This document shows, piece after piece, positions 1 to 4,609 of a stretch of 8,515 nucleotides of DNA. The stretch is from Ruminococcus flavefaciens (GTDB lineage: Bacteria > Bacillota > Clostridia > Oscillospirales > Ruminococcaceae). The stretch covers positions 1 through 8,515 of the forward strand of contig DEBW01000167.1 in the NCBI GenBank assembly GCA_002348905.1, given 5' to 3'. Position 1 is the first letter of the stretch, and each line of letters begins with the position of its first letter. The notes beneath the pieces were generated by a model. It saw nothing but the letters and a program-made list of their open reading frames with translations, had not been told where the DNA came from and did no database searches. Both the position numbers and the translations under genes were made by a program.

Positions 1-201
1 CATCAAGGTGAGCGATTTTATGGAAATGAAGAACGTTTTAGTACAGGGTTTTATTCATTATTTTTTAATGCATATAATTGTGCACCCAGTATATGTAATA
101 CATACTATGTAAAGCATGATCAATCTGCATCTTGGTATATGGCAAATGAATATGAAATTGATAAAGAATACAAAATTGAAGAGTACTTTTCAAAATATTA
201 A
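1..201 (+). CDS. C-terminal part of an unidentified protein (5' end outside window)
   Basis: An open frame runs from the first base of the window to a TAA at 199-201 and gives 66 residues ending in EYFSKY. It is rich in Tyr, Phe, Asn and Glu, with no signal or membrane segment visible. I do not recognise the family. The next gene starts 17 bases downstream with its own ribosome binding site, so the two are probably co-transcribed. If the downstream ORF really is a Mbeg1-like effector fragment, this gene could be a partner or immunity protein, but nothing in the sequence shows that. Confidence 0.6.
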   Translation, partial: HQGERFYGNEERFSTGFYSLFFNAYNCAPSICNTYYVKHDQSASWYMANEYEIDKEYKIEEYFSKY

Positions 202-218
202 TAATAGGAGATCAAATT

Positions 219-653
219 ATGATAAATTTAACAGATGAAGAATTATGTATGCTGGAACAATTAACATATTTAGATGAAGATGTTGCAGCAGCAGCAGGTG
301 TTAATAACCGTTTTGGCAAAATAAATAAGAAAATGAAAGAAAAGAGCATAAGTAAGATATTATCTGTTTTTGACGACGAAGCCCTTCTGCGCCTTGCTTC
401 GCATCCGGAATCAATTTGTGATGCGGAAATAAGCGGTCTTGAATGGGTTCAGATCATTTCTTACATTAAGAGCAATGAAAAGCTTTCAAATTTAAGACTT
501 GTTGATTTGTATACAACAGAAGATTATAAAGCGGACAATGATAATATTTATCATGGTGCGATATATGATGAAGATATCGTAAGCGCCAACCAACCCCGGC
601 CACATAGTGAAAAAGGACTGCCAAATGCAGTCCTAATTTTTTATATGCCGTGA
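219..653 (+). CDS. Probable truncated Mbeg1-like (DUF2974) protein, N-terminal fragment
   Basis: 144 codons starting with ATG, 7 bases after a clear SD (AATAGGAG, 204-211). Residues 1-100 or so (LTDEELCMLEQLTYLDEDVA, later GLEWVQIISYIKSNEKL) resemble, from memory, the N-terminal helical region of Mbeg1-like DUF2974 proteins of Ruminococcus. In those proteins a lipase-like alpha/beta-hydrolase domain follows. Here that domain is absent: from about residue 123 the frame enters unrelated sequence, and the last 14 or so codons are read through the hairpin and T-run of an intrinsic terminator (614-642). A natural coding end would not normally overlap a terminator in this way, so I read the gene as a truncated remnant that may still be translated. 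The family assignment is moderate; the truncation is inferred from the terminator overlap. Confidence 0.6.
   Translation: MINLTDEELCMLEQLTYLDEDVAAAAGVNNRFGKINKKMKEKSISKILSVFDDEALLRLASHPESICDAEISGLEWVQIISYIKSNEKLSNLRLVDLYTTEDYKADNDNIYHGAIYDEDIVSANQPRPHSEKGLPNAVLIFYMP
614..642 (+). terminator. Intrinsic terminator inside the 3' end of the truncated ORF
   Basis: A perfect 8-bp stem AGGACTGC / GCAGTCCT (614-621 with 627-634) has a 5-base loop and is followed by AATTTTTTAT. It lies within the 219-653 reading frame, which suggests the original 3' end of this transcription unit was joined to a shortened gene. Confidence 0.75.
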
Positions 654-703
654 ATAGTTGGCGGTTACGTTATGATAAGGGGATTTTTTCATAATGACAC
701 AGA

Positions 704-746
704 AAAAGCTCCTCCTGAGCTTGGATGCTCAGGGGGAGCTTTTCTT
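704..746. terminator. Strong bidirectional terminator between convergent genes
   Basis: A 17-bp stem (704-720 with 727-743, one G-T pair) around the loop TTGGAT. The GC-rich core GCTCCTCCTGAGC is flanked by A's on the left and T's on the right, so it can act in both directions. It lies 18 bases past the stop codon of the CoiA-like gene and downstream of the plus-strand unit. Confidence 0.85.
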
Positions 747-763
747 TTTGTAAAGAGATATTA

Positions 764-1660
764 TTAGAGTTGACGGTTTTTGATAGCTAATAAAAAATCC
801 TTTATTTTGTATTCTGTGGCGGAAAAAGATCTGAAATCGGACTTGATTACAAACTTCTCTCTATTCTCAATGTAAGTTTTTGCAGATGGATCGCACATAT
901 AATCAATACCATAAGCAACGCTAAATGCTTTATCTTTATCAACAACATCATCACACCAAATCAGTTTTTGAAGCAGTCCCGATCTCATTTCTAAGAATAT
1001 AATAACATCTTTATTTATCTGTGGGTGATAATGAATCAGCGTATTAAATGGTCTTTTCCAATGCCAAACACTGCTTGAATTGCCATATTCGTATTGATAA
1101 CCGATACAAGTAGAATAGTTTGTGCTGCTTATAATACCTGATCGTGCCCAACTATGTAATTCTGCATTTACTGGAGAAATAGTATTGCCTGTTATATATT
1201 TTGAAATTTTCTTACCGTAATGCATATACTGTATTTTATTAATACGTACCTCTTGGAATTTTTCACTAACATCGAATACCCATACTACTTTCTTTCCGAG
1301 TGAAGTATAGAAGCGATTTCGCTCGTCAAATTCTTCAACTGATAAAGGCGAGTGCTGAAACTCAATTACATATCCACAAGCAAGCACATCAGCTCTATGG
1401 CATGGTTTGTCAAAAGGGAGAGGAACTTCTTGATTCCTTATTGGAAATATACTTTGCCATGCTGTGTGCCAATCTGACATATCATGAGTAAAAGTATCGC
1501 AGTCTTTAAGAGTTTTATGTGCAAAATGTGTTGCAACTGTTTCAGATTTTTTTGCTCTGACTTTAAGAAGTCCATGACATATTGGACAGTAATATTTTAT
1601 ATCATTTGATGCATCATCAATTCTAATTTCTTTTCCTGATTCATCTATCGCTTTAAACAT
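764..1660 (-). CDS. CoiA-like protein: zinc finger plus PD-(D/E)XK-type nuclease
   Basis: 298 residues. The N-terminus holds a zinc-ribbon-like CPIC (Cys25, Cys28) paired with HFAH (45-48). A nuclease-like core follows: HRAD (88-91), IEFQHS (99-104, an E-x-Q element) and the strongly conserved SVEEFDERNRFY (107-118), then a hydrophobic strand VVWVFD. This order is the hallmark of the CoiA family. CoiA was named for competence in streptococci, where it supports recombination of incoming DNA, but many members are stand-alone accessory proteins. Length fits the family. Asp91, Glu100 and Gln102 are the likely metal-site residues. It starts 11 bases after the Xre gene, and its SD (CAGGAG) overlaps the last codons of that gene with a longish 12-base spacing, suggesting coupled translation. 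No competence genes are nearby, so I infer a nuclease role in accessory DNA rather than transformation. Confidence 0.85.
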   Translation of the reverse strand: MFKAIDESGKEIRIDDASNDIKYYCPICHGLLKVRAKKSETVATHFAHKTLKDCDTFTHDMSDWHTAWQSIFPIRNQEVPLPFDKPCHRADVLACGYVIEFQHSPLSVEEFDERNRFYTSLGKKVVWVFDVSEKFQEVRINKIQYMHYGKKISKYITGNTISPVNAELHSWARSGIISSTNYSTCIGYQYEYGNSSSVWHWKRPFNTLIHYHPQINKDVIIFLEMRSGLLQKLIWCDDVVDKDKAFSVAYGIDYMCDPSAKTYIENREKFVIKSDFRSFSATEYKIKDFLLAIKNRQL

Positions 1661-1671
1661 ATTATACTGCT

Positions 1672-1899
1672 TTACTCCTGAGATTCATCTTCATTTATTG
1701 TGAATACTTCATCTAATGTGCAGCCGAGGGCATTTGCTAATGCAATAGCATTACCGAGAGTGATATTCTCTACGCTGTAACGTCCGTTTTCAAAATCAGC
1801 AACTCTGCTCTGTGTCCAACCGGCTCTTTTGCCTATCTCAGCTTGTGTAATTTTCTTTTCTTTGCGTATTTGTCTGAATTTATTATCTATTTTCAGCAT
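1672..1899 (-). CDS. Xre-family helix-turn-helix transcriptional regulator
   Basis: 75 residues starting MLKIDNKFRQIRKEKKITQ. A frame extension to a GTG at 1914 is rejected: that GTG overlaps the Shine-Dalgarno GGGAGGTC (1905-1912), which sits correctly for the ATG at 1899. The protein is essentially one HTH_3 domain: FRQIRKEKKITQAEIGKRAG (helices 1-2), WTQSRVADFENGR (recognition helix and its following turn), then NITLGNAIALANALGCTLDEVF. It has a short acidic tail and no partner domain. This size and form match small phage- or plasmid-type repressors and restriction-system controller proteins. Its own promoter (1940-1968) carries an operator-like half-site shared with the promoter of the small-gene cluster, so autoregulation and control of that cluster are likely. 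It is in an operon with the CoiA-like gene. Confidence 0.92.
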   Translation of the reverse strand: MLKIDNKFRQIRKEKKITQAEIGKRAGWTQSRVADFENGRYSVENITLGNAIALANALGCTLDEVFTINEDESQE

Positions 1900-1939
1900 A
1901 TTTTGACCTCCCACTGATTTTGGATTTTTCGATAAGTAT

Positions 1940-1968
1940 ATTATATACTAATATTCAGATAATTTCAA
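1940..1968 (-). promoter_or_regulatory. Promoter P1 of the Xre-CoiA operon with operator-like spacer
   Basis: On the minus strand: -35 TTGAAA (1963-1968), 17-base spacer, -10 TATAAT (1940-1945), about 34 bases of leader before the SD-ATG of the Xre gene. The spacer contains ATCTGAAT (1953-1960), one intact half of the palindrome seen complete at 3559-3574; the other half here (1945-1952) keeps 5 of 8 positions. The block CTTGAAATTATCTGAATATT is identical to that of promoter P2 over 20 bases. A repressor bound here would block RNA polymerase. Confidence 0.8.
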
Positions 1969-1970
1969 GG

Positions 1971-2010
1971 GTTATACAAAAATGTGCTATTATAGCACAT
2001 TTTGTATAAC
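1971..2010. repeat. 40-base near-perfect inverted repeat with 17-base core palindrome
   Basis: GTTATACAAAAATGTGCTA (1971-1989) faces TAGCACATTTTGTATAAC (1993-2010), with one extra A in the left arm. The core TGTGCTATTATAGCACA (1983-1999) is an odd-length perfect palindrome. A 25-base stretch (1980-2004) recurs exactly, in the opposite orientation, at 3672-3696, and a near copy of the core is at 4556-4572. It lies between the end of the small-gene cluster and promoter P1. It could be an operator, a recombinase site or a weak terminator; there is no T-run after the stem, which argues against a simple terminator. The minus strand reads TGCTATAAT, an extended -10 sequence. Confidence 0.75.
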
Positions 2011-2023
2011 TCTCTGTTTATTA

Positions 2024-2224
2024 TCAGCAAAATTCATTGACCAGTGTATTGTATATGTCCTTGTAGCTTTGCTCTGAGCATACCCATATTATCAATGCTA
2101 TCTTGCCTATGTCCTGAGCATCTTCTCTGACAGTATCGAACAGTTTGCTGTATTGTTCGTTTGTGCCTTCGGTAAAGAAGTTGTACTTGTTGCATACTCT
2201 GTGAAGTTCATTTACTGTAATCAT
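2024..2224 (-). CDS. Small protein of unknown function (66 aa), last of six-gene cluster
   Basis: 66 residues, MITVNELHRVCNKYNFFTEG at the start and VNEFC at the end. Predicted mostly helical, with a hydrophobic stretch IGKIALIIWVCS (about 39-50) that is short for a membrane span and probably packs as an amphipathic helix. The SD AAAGGAGAT, 9 bases ahead, lies inside the end of the preceding gene, whose stop is 5 bases upstream, so translation is probably coupled. The 40-base inverted repeat follows the stop. I do not recognise the family. Small, soluble, of the kind carried by phages and mobile elements. Confidence 0.75.
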   Translation of the reverse strand: MITVNELHRVCNKYNFFTEGTNEQYSKLFDTVREDAQDIGKIALIIWVCSEQSYKDIYNTLVNEFC

Positions 2225-2229
2225 GGTTG

Positions 2230-2571
2230 TTAATCTCCTTTGACATTATCTAATTTGAAAAATTTGATAGCAGCTTTTCTGAGTGCATCGTTATCGTTTG
2301 CATCTACATTGTTTTCGATAAGGTAGTTGTCCCAGTCAAGCTTGTTGTTTATTCTTCTGATTATGTCGTTAACAGTGTTGGCATTGTGATCGCAGAACAT
2401 TTCCAGTCCGTTCAGTTGCTTAGTAAGCTTACCGTCTGAATCAATGTACTTGTAATTTACAGCTCTTATGATACCGTCATGCAGACCTTTTACTATTACA
2501 TAATCGTTATTTCTGTAATGGTAAGTCTTAACCAATGTCTTGTAAGTTTCTGTGGTTCTTTCCTTTGACAT
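2230..2571 (-). CDS. Protein of unknown function (113 aa) in small-gene cluster
   Basis: 113 residues, the largest of the cluster. The first half looks beta-rich and basic (KTLVKTYHYRNNDYVIVKG, then IIRAVNYKYIDSDGKL). The second half is helical and acidic (ANTVNDIIRRINNKLDWDNY, ending AAIKFFKLDNVKGD). No signal, membrane segment or catalytic motif is visible. The SD AAGGTGAG is 7 bases before the ATG and lies within the last codons of the preceding gene; the gap between genes is 3 bases. I do not recognise the family. Confidence 0.78.
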   Translation of the reverse strand: MSKERTTETYKTLVKTYHYRNNDYVIVKGLHDGIIRAVNYKYIDSDGKLTKQLNGLEMFCDHNANTVNDIIRRINNKLDWDNYLIENNVDANDNDALRKAAIKFFKLDNVKGD

Positions 2572-2574
2572 AAT

Positions 2575-2805
2575 TTATCTCACCTTTCTTATACCTGCTA
2601 TCTGATAACGCAGTTCATTGATTGTATCCTCATGAATTGTATGACAGTTCCAGTCCATTCTGTCAGCATTGTAATCATCTTTAAGTGTTATCCAGTAACC
2701 GTCTGAATCTTTCCAACAGGCAGATATTGCTGCCTGTTTCGATTTTGGTACATATTTTAAAATTCTTTTGTCTCTTTCATCTATACCAAGTTCCAAAGTT
2801 CCCAT
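2575..2805 (-). CDS. Small protein of unknown function (76 aa) with duplicated leader
   Basis: 76 residues beginning MGTLELGIDERDKRILKYV. Two in-frame ATGs exist, at 2817 and 2805. I choose 2805: the sister gene at 3067-3264 has the same upstream sequence, but there the first ATG is followed at once by a stop (ATG GAG TAA), so only the second can start it. With 2805 the SD ATGGAG stands 6 bases away, whereas for 2817 the GGGGAG would be only 1 base away. Contents: acidic/basic, with two Trp-containing stretches (ACWKDSDGYWITLKDDYNAD and DRMDWNCHTIHED). No known domain. It overlaps nothing and is 3 bases from the next gene. Confidence 0.75.
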   Translation of the reverse strand: MGTLELGIDERDKRILKYVPKSKQAAISACWKDSDGYWITLKDDYNADRMDWNCHTIHEDTINELRYQIAGIRKVR

Positions 2806-2848
2806 AGCATACTCCATTCTCCCCGTATAGCCTGATAGGACAGCTTTA
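2786..2848 (-). repeat. Duplicated leader/N-terminus block, copy A
   Basis: 63 bases matching 3245-3307 with 5 differences (58/63). It covers an upstream segment, CCTATCAGGCTATACGGGGA, then the ribosome binding site, the start codon and the first seven codons (MGTLELG here, METMELG in the other copy). Beyond this block the two proteins are unrelated, so only the expression signal plus N-terminus has been copied. Confidence 0.9.
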
Positions 2849-2858
2849 CTAATATTTA

Positions 2859-3050
2859 TTATTTTTCTTCTTTGCTTAATATCTGCATATCAAATATGAC
2901 TATGCTCTTTATGTATTCTTTTGAAGTTTTCAAACCTCTGCCAAATTGCTTGCCACATATGAATTGTTTGAGGTAAAAGCCGTGTGATATTGAGGTTACT
3001 TCCCATACCTTTTGTGAATTGAATTTATCTTGATATAGTGTTCGTGTCAT
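2859..3050 (-). CDS. Small protein of unknown function (63 aa)
   Basis: 63 residues, MTRTLYQDKFNSQKVWEVTS to DMQILSKEEK. The frame is open to an ATG at 3086, but that start would overlap the preceding gene and has no SD; the ATG at 3050 follows AAAGGAGAT at normal spacing, so I use it. Basic, with beta-like segments (VWEVTSISHGFYLKQFICG). No recognised domain. Its SD region (CAAAGGAGATTA) is nearly the same as that of the 2024-2224 gene. A gap of about 50 bases containing repeat copy A follows, so the next gene restarts from its own leader. Confidence 0.72.
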   Translation of the reverse strand: MTRTLYQDKFNSQKVWEVTSISHGFYLKQFICGKQFGRGLKTSKEYIKSIVIFDMQILSKEEK

Positions 3051-3066
3051 TGCTAATCTCCTTTGT

Positions 3067-3264
3067 CTATTTCTTGATTGCTGCAAATTCCATGTGGTAG
3101 ATATCGAGTGACTTGCCCTTTATATCCCAACCTTTTATATCAGCGTGTGTTGGCTCTACATATCCGCACTTTACTGCATCTTCGGGATTTTCAAAGATTG
3201 CACTGATTTGTACTGTGCAGAATCGAGGTGTGCGGACGTATTTGCCAAGTTCCATAGTTTCCAT
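3067..3264 (-). CDS. Small conserved-type hypothetical protein (65 aa) with duplicated leader
   Basis: 65 residues. After METMELG comes GKYVRTPRFCTVQISAIFEN, then AVKCGYVEPTHADIKGWDIK and the end MEFAAIKK. The pattern LGKY-RTPRF...GY-EPTH...GWDI-GK...FAA is one I associate, from memory, with hypothetical proteins on mobile elements of gut Clostridia; no function is known to me. The ATG at 3264 follows GGAG with 6-base spacing. An upstream ATG in the leader is immediately closed by TAA and cannot start this gene. Second in the six-gene cluster. Confidence 0.8.
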   Translation of the reverse strand: METMELGKYVRTPRFCTVQISAIFENPEDAVKCGYVEPTHADIKGWDIKGKSLDIYHMEFAAIKK

Positions 3265-3307
3265 AGTTTACTCCATTCTCCCCGTATAGCCTGATAGGTC
3301 AGCTTTA
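3245..3307 (-). repeat. Duplicated leader/N-terminus block, copy B
   Basis: Partner of 2786-2848: same 63-base length, 58 identical positions, including the SD GGGGAGAATGGAG and the codons for LG at the end of the shared N-terminus. The upstream part CCTATCAGGCTATAC has no clear promoter, so it more likely acts at translation or records a recombination joint. Confidence 0.9.
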
Positions 3308-3328
3308 TTAAATATTCTTAGTGATTGA

Positions 3329-3508
3329 TTATCGGTCTAATCTGCCTTTTGCATCGAGTGGAACTTTCTCTATCCAAGCTTCTGAATCTTTGGTGTATCC
3401 GTACTCTCTGAATGCTTTCTGAGCTTCACGCTTTGTTGTGAATGTCTCATTGAGTATTCTCATGAAGCTGTCTGAGAAAAGTCCCCATTTGTAATTTTTA
3501 TTTGCCAT
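3329..3508 (-). CDS. First gene of the cluster: small protein of unknown function (59 aa)
   Basis: 59 codons, ATG at 3508 to TAA at 3329-3331, easily missed because of its length. An excellent SD, AGGAGGAATT (3512-3521), and promoter P2 about 40 bases upstream support it. The sequence starts MANKNYKWGLFSDSFMRILN and goes on ETFTTKREAQKAFREYGY with the end PLDAKGRLDR. It reads as one helix-rich, basic domain with conserved-looking aromatic residues; the TKREAQKAFREYGY part looks like a helix suited to binding nucleic acid or protein. I do not recognise the family. Codon use fits the neighbours. Confidence 0.82.
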   Translation of the reverse strand: MANKNYKWGLFSDSFMRILNETFTTKREAQKAFREYGYTKDSEAWIEKVPLDAKGRLDR

Positions 3509-3553
3509 TTTAATTCCTCCTGTATTTGGTCTTTTGTGTTATCCTGTAATTAT

Positions 3554-3582
3554 ATTATATCTGAATATTCAGATAATTTCAA
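3554..3582 (-). promoter_or_regulatory. Promoter P2 of the six-gene cluster with palindromic operator in the spacer
   Basis: Minus strand: -35 TTGAAA (3577-3582), 17-base spacer, -10 TATAAT (3554-3559). The spacer is almost entirely the perfect 16-base palindrome ATCTGAATATTCAGAT (3559-3574). The leader to the first ATG is about 39 bases. Identity with P1 extends over 20 bases from the -35 into the operator. I infer repression by the Xre protein encoded at 1672-1899. Confidence 0.85.
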
Positions 3583-3598
3583 GAGGTTTTGTAAAAAT

Positions 3599-3614
3599 AT
3601 CGTAATATTCAGAT
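3599..3614. promoter_or_regulatory. Second operator-like site upstream of P2
   Basis: ATCGTAAT-ATTCAGAT keeps 14 of 16 bases of the P2 palindrome. The 16-base segment AATATTCAGATAATTT occurs exactly at 3564-3579 and 3604-3619, 40 bp apart, close to four helical turns, as expected for two repressor dimers on one face of the DNA. No -35 or -10 goes with this copy, so it is not a duplicated promoter. Confidence 0.65.
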
Positions 3615-3658
3615 AATTTTGCGTACTTGCACAAATTCGAGGAAAATAATTCTTGATT

Positions 3659-3693
3659 TTGTAAGATGTTACAAAATGTGCTATAATAGCACA
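3659..3693 (+). promoter_or_regulatory. Candidate distal recombinase promoter overlapped by a palindrome
   Basis: TTGTAA (3659-3664), 17-base spacer, extended -10 TGCTATAAT ending at 3687. The -10 lies inside the palindrome TGTGCTATAATAGCACA (3677-3693), identical to the reverse complement of 1983-1999. The -35 is weak. If used, the leader to the recombinase is about 125 bases. The palindrome could be an operator or a recombinase binding site. Confidence 0.5.
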
Positions 3694-3743
3694 TTTCAAG
3701 CGTAGTATCAATTTTAACCTATATATATTTAGTATCAAAAATA

Positions 3744-3772
3744 TTGACAAACGAGTGTTTGAATGATAAAAT
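3744..3772 (+). promoter_or_regulatory. Proximal promoter of the serine recombinase
   Basis: Perfect -35 TTGACA (3744-3749), 17-base spacer, -10 TAAAAT (3767-3772). A transcript would start near 3779, about 40 bases before the ATG. A 9-base direct repeat, TAGTATCAA (3703-3711 and 3730-3738, 27 bp apart), lies just upstream and might bind a regulator. Confidence 0.75.
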
Positions 3773-3820
3773 TAATAGTAGCATATTTATTGTTCGTTAA
3801 ATTTGATATGGAGGTTAAAA

Positions 3821-4501
3821 ATGGTCTACGGATATTGTCGCATATCTACAGCAAAACAAAGTATGGAACGTCAGGAGAGAAACATTCTTTTTTCTTTTCC
3901 AAATGCAGTAATATTTAAAGAAGCCTTTACCGGCGTTTTTGCAGACCGCCCTGTTTGGAACAGGCTATATAAATCACTCAAAAGCGGTGATACTGTTGTA
4001 TTTGACAGTGTGAGCAGAATGAGCCGTAATGCAGCTGAGGGTATAGAACTTTATTTAGAACTGCTCAATAAAGGCGTAGAGCTTGTTTTTCTGAAAGAGC
4101 AGTACGTGAATACTTCTACATATAAGCAAGCACTAAATAACGCTGTAGGTCTTGTAGGAAATGATATAGCAGATATTTATATTGAAGCTACTAATAAGGT
4201 GTTGCAGCTCCTTGCAGTAAAGCAAATAGAAATTGCTTTCGCACAAGCGGAGAAAGAAGTAATGGATCTTCGTCAGAGAACTAAAGAGGGGATAGAGACA
4301 GCTCGTTTGAACGGCAAGCAGATAGGCAATGTCAAAGGCAAGAAATTTCACATAAAAAAAGCAGCTCCGGCAAAGGAGCTGATAAGAAAACATTCAAAAA
4401 CTTTTGGCGGAACGCTCAGTGATTCAGAGTGCATGAAGCTGACAAATTTAGCTCGGAATACTTATTATAAGTATAAGCGTGAAATTAAAGAGGGAATGTG
4501 A
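3821..4501 (+). CDS. Small serine recombinase (resolvase/invertase family)
   Basis: 226 residues. The ATG at 3821 follows GGAGG (3810-3814) at good spacing; an in-frame TTG at 3803 is rejected because it precedes the SD. The N-terminal resolvase domain carries YCRIS with the nucleophile Ser9 and Arg7, ADRP with Arg43, and the signature FDSVSRMSRN with Asp62, Arg66 and Arg69, so all key active-site residues are present. About residues 95-160 form the long helical arm, including KEVMDLRQRTKEGIETARLN. The C-terminus (about 185-222) ends in a helix-turn-helix with ARNTYYKYKREI. Such enzymes resolve, invert or integrate DNA by staggered cuts with a covalent Ser-DNA link. It is divergent from the six-gene cluster and bracketed by palindromes at 3677 and 4556, which may be its sites. 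The target reaction cannot be told from the sequence. Confidence 0.93.
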   Translation: MVYGYCRISTAKQSMERQERNILFSFPNAVIFKEAFTGVFADRPVWNRLYKSLKSGDTVVFDSVSRMSRNAAEGIELYLELLNKGVELVFLKEQYVNTSTYKQALNNAVGLVGNDIADIYIEATNKVLQLLAVKQIEIAFAQAEKEVMDLRQRTKEGIETARLNGKQIGNVKGKKFHIKKAAPAKELIRKHSKTFGGTLSDSECMKLTNLARNTYYKYKREIKEGM

Positions 4502-4555
4502 ATTTTGTTTTATATGTAGCTTTCAAAGAATAGCAATGGCAGATTTTATATAAAT

Positions 4556-4572
4556 TGTGCTATTATGGCACA
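4556..4572. repeat. Third copy of the 17-base palindrome, downstream of the recombinase
   Basis: TGTGCTATTATGGCACA differs at one base from the core at 1983-1999. It lies 54 bases after the recombinase stop and just before the terminator of the dockerin gene. As RNA it could form a weak hairpin for the recombinase transcript, followed by AAAAAT rather than T's. Confidence 0.65.
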
Positions 4573-4576
4573 AAAA

Positions 4577-4602
4577 TCTCCCTCAGCAAACGCCGAGGGA
4601 GA
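4577..4602 (-). terminator. Intrinsic terminator of the dockerin protein gene
   Basis: Stem TCTCCCTC / GAGGGAGA (4577-4584 with 4595-4602), extended by two further pairs after one mismatch, loop AAAC. On the minus strand it is followed by TTTTTG. It starts 7 bases past the stop codon at 4610. It may also stop plus-strand transcripts from the recombinase. Confidence 0.85.
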
Positions 4603-4609
4603 AAATTTA

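Noticed and set aside
1300..1491. 63-codon plus-strand frame
   Set aside because: Lies fully inside the CoiA-like gene on the opposite strand and has no ribosome binding site.
764..1899. Xre plus neighbour read as a toxin-antitoxin pair
   Set aside because: The second protein is far larger than usual toxins and matches CoiA motifs; no toxin family signature.
1900..1914. GTG start extending the Xre gene to 1914
   Set aside because: The extra codons are the Shine-Dalgarno of the ATG at 1899.
2786..3307. CRISPR-like repeats
   Set aside because: Only two copies of a 63-base block, each overlapping a gene start, without spacers of regular length.
3550..3750. 66-codon minus-strand frame upstream of the six-gene cluster
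   Set aside because: It covers promoters P2 and the recombinase promoters and both operator sites, has no SD, and is AT-rich chance sequence.
4133..4393. 86-codon minus-strand frame
   Set aside because: Antisense to the recombinase, whose active-site motifs are clear; no SD.
560..4600. Direct-repeat attachment sites flanking the whole island
   Set aside because: I compared the flanks near 560-700 and 4500-4610 by eye and found no convincing common repeat; the terminators there differ in sequence.
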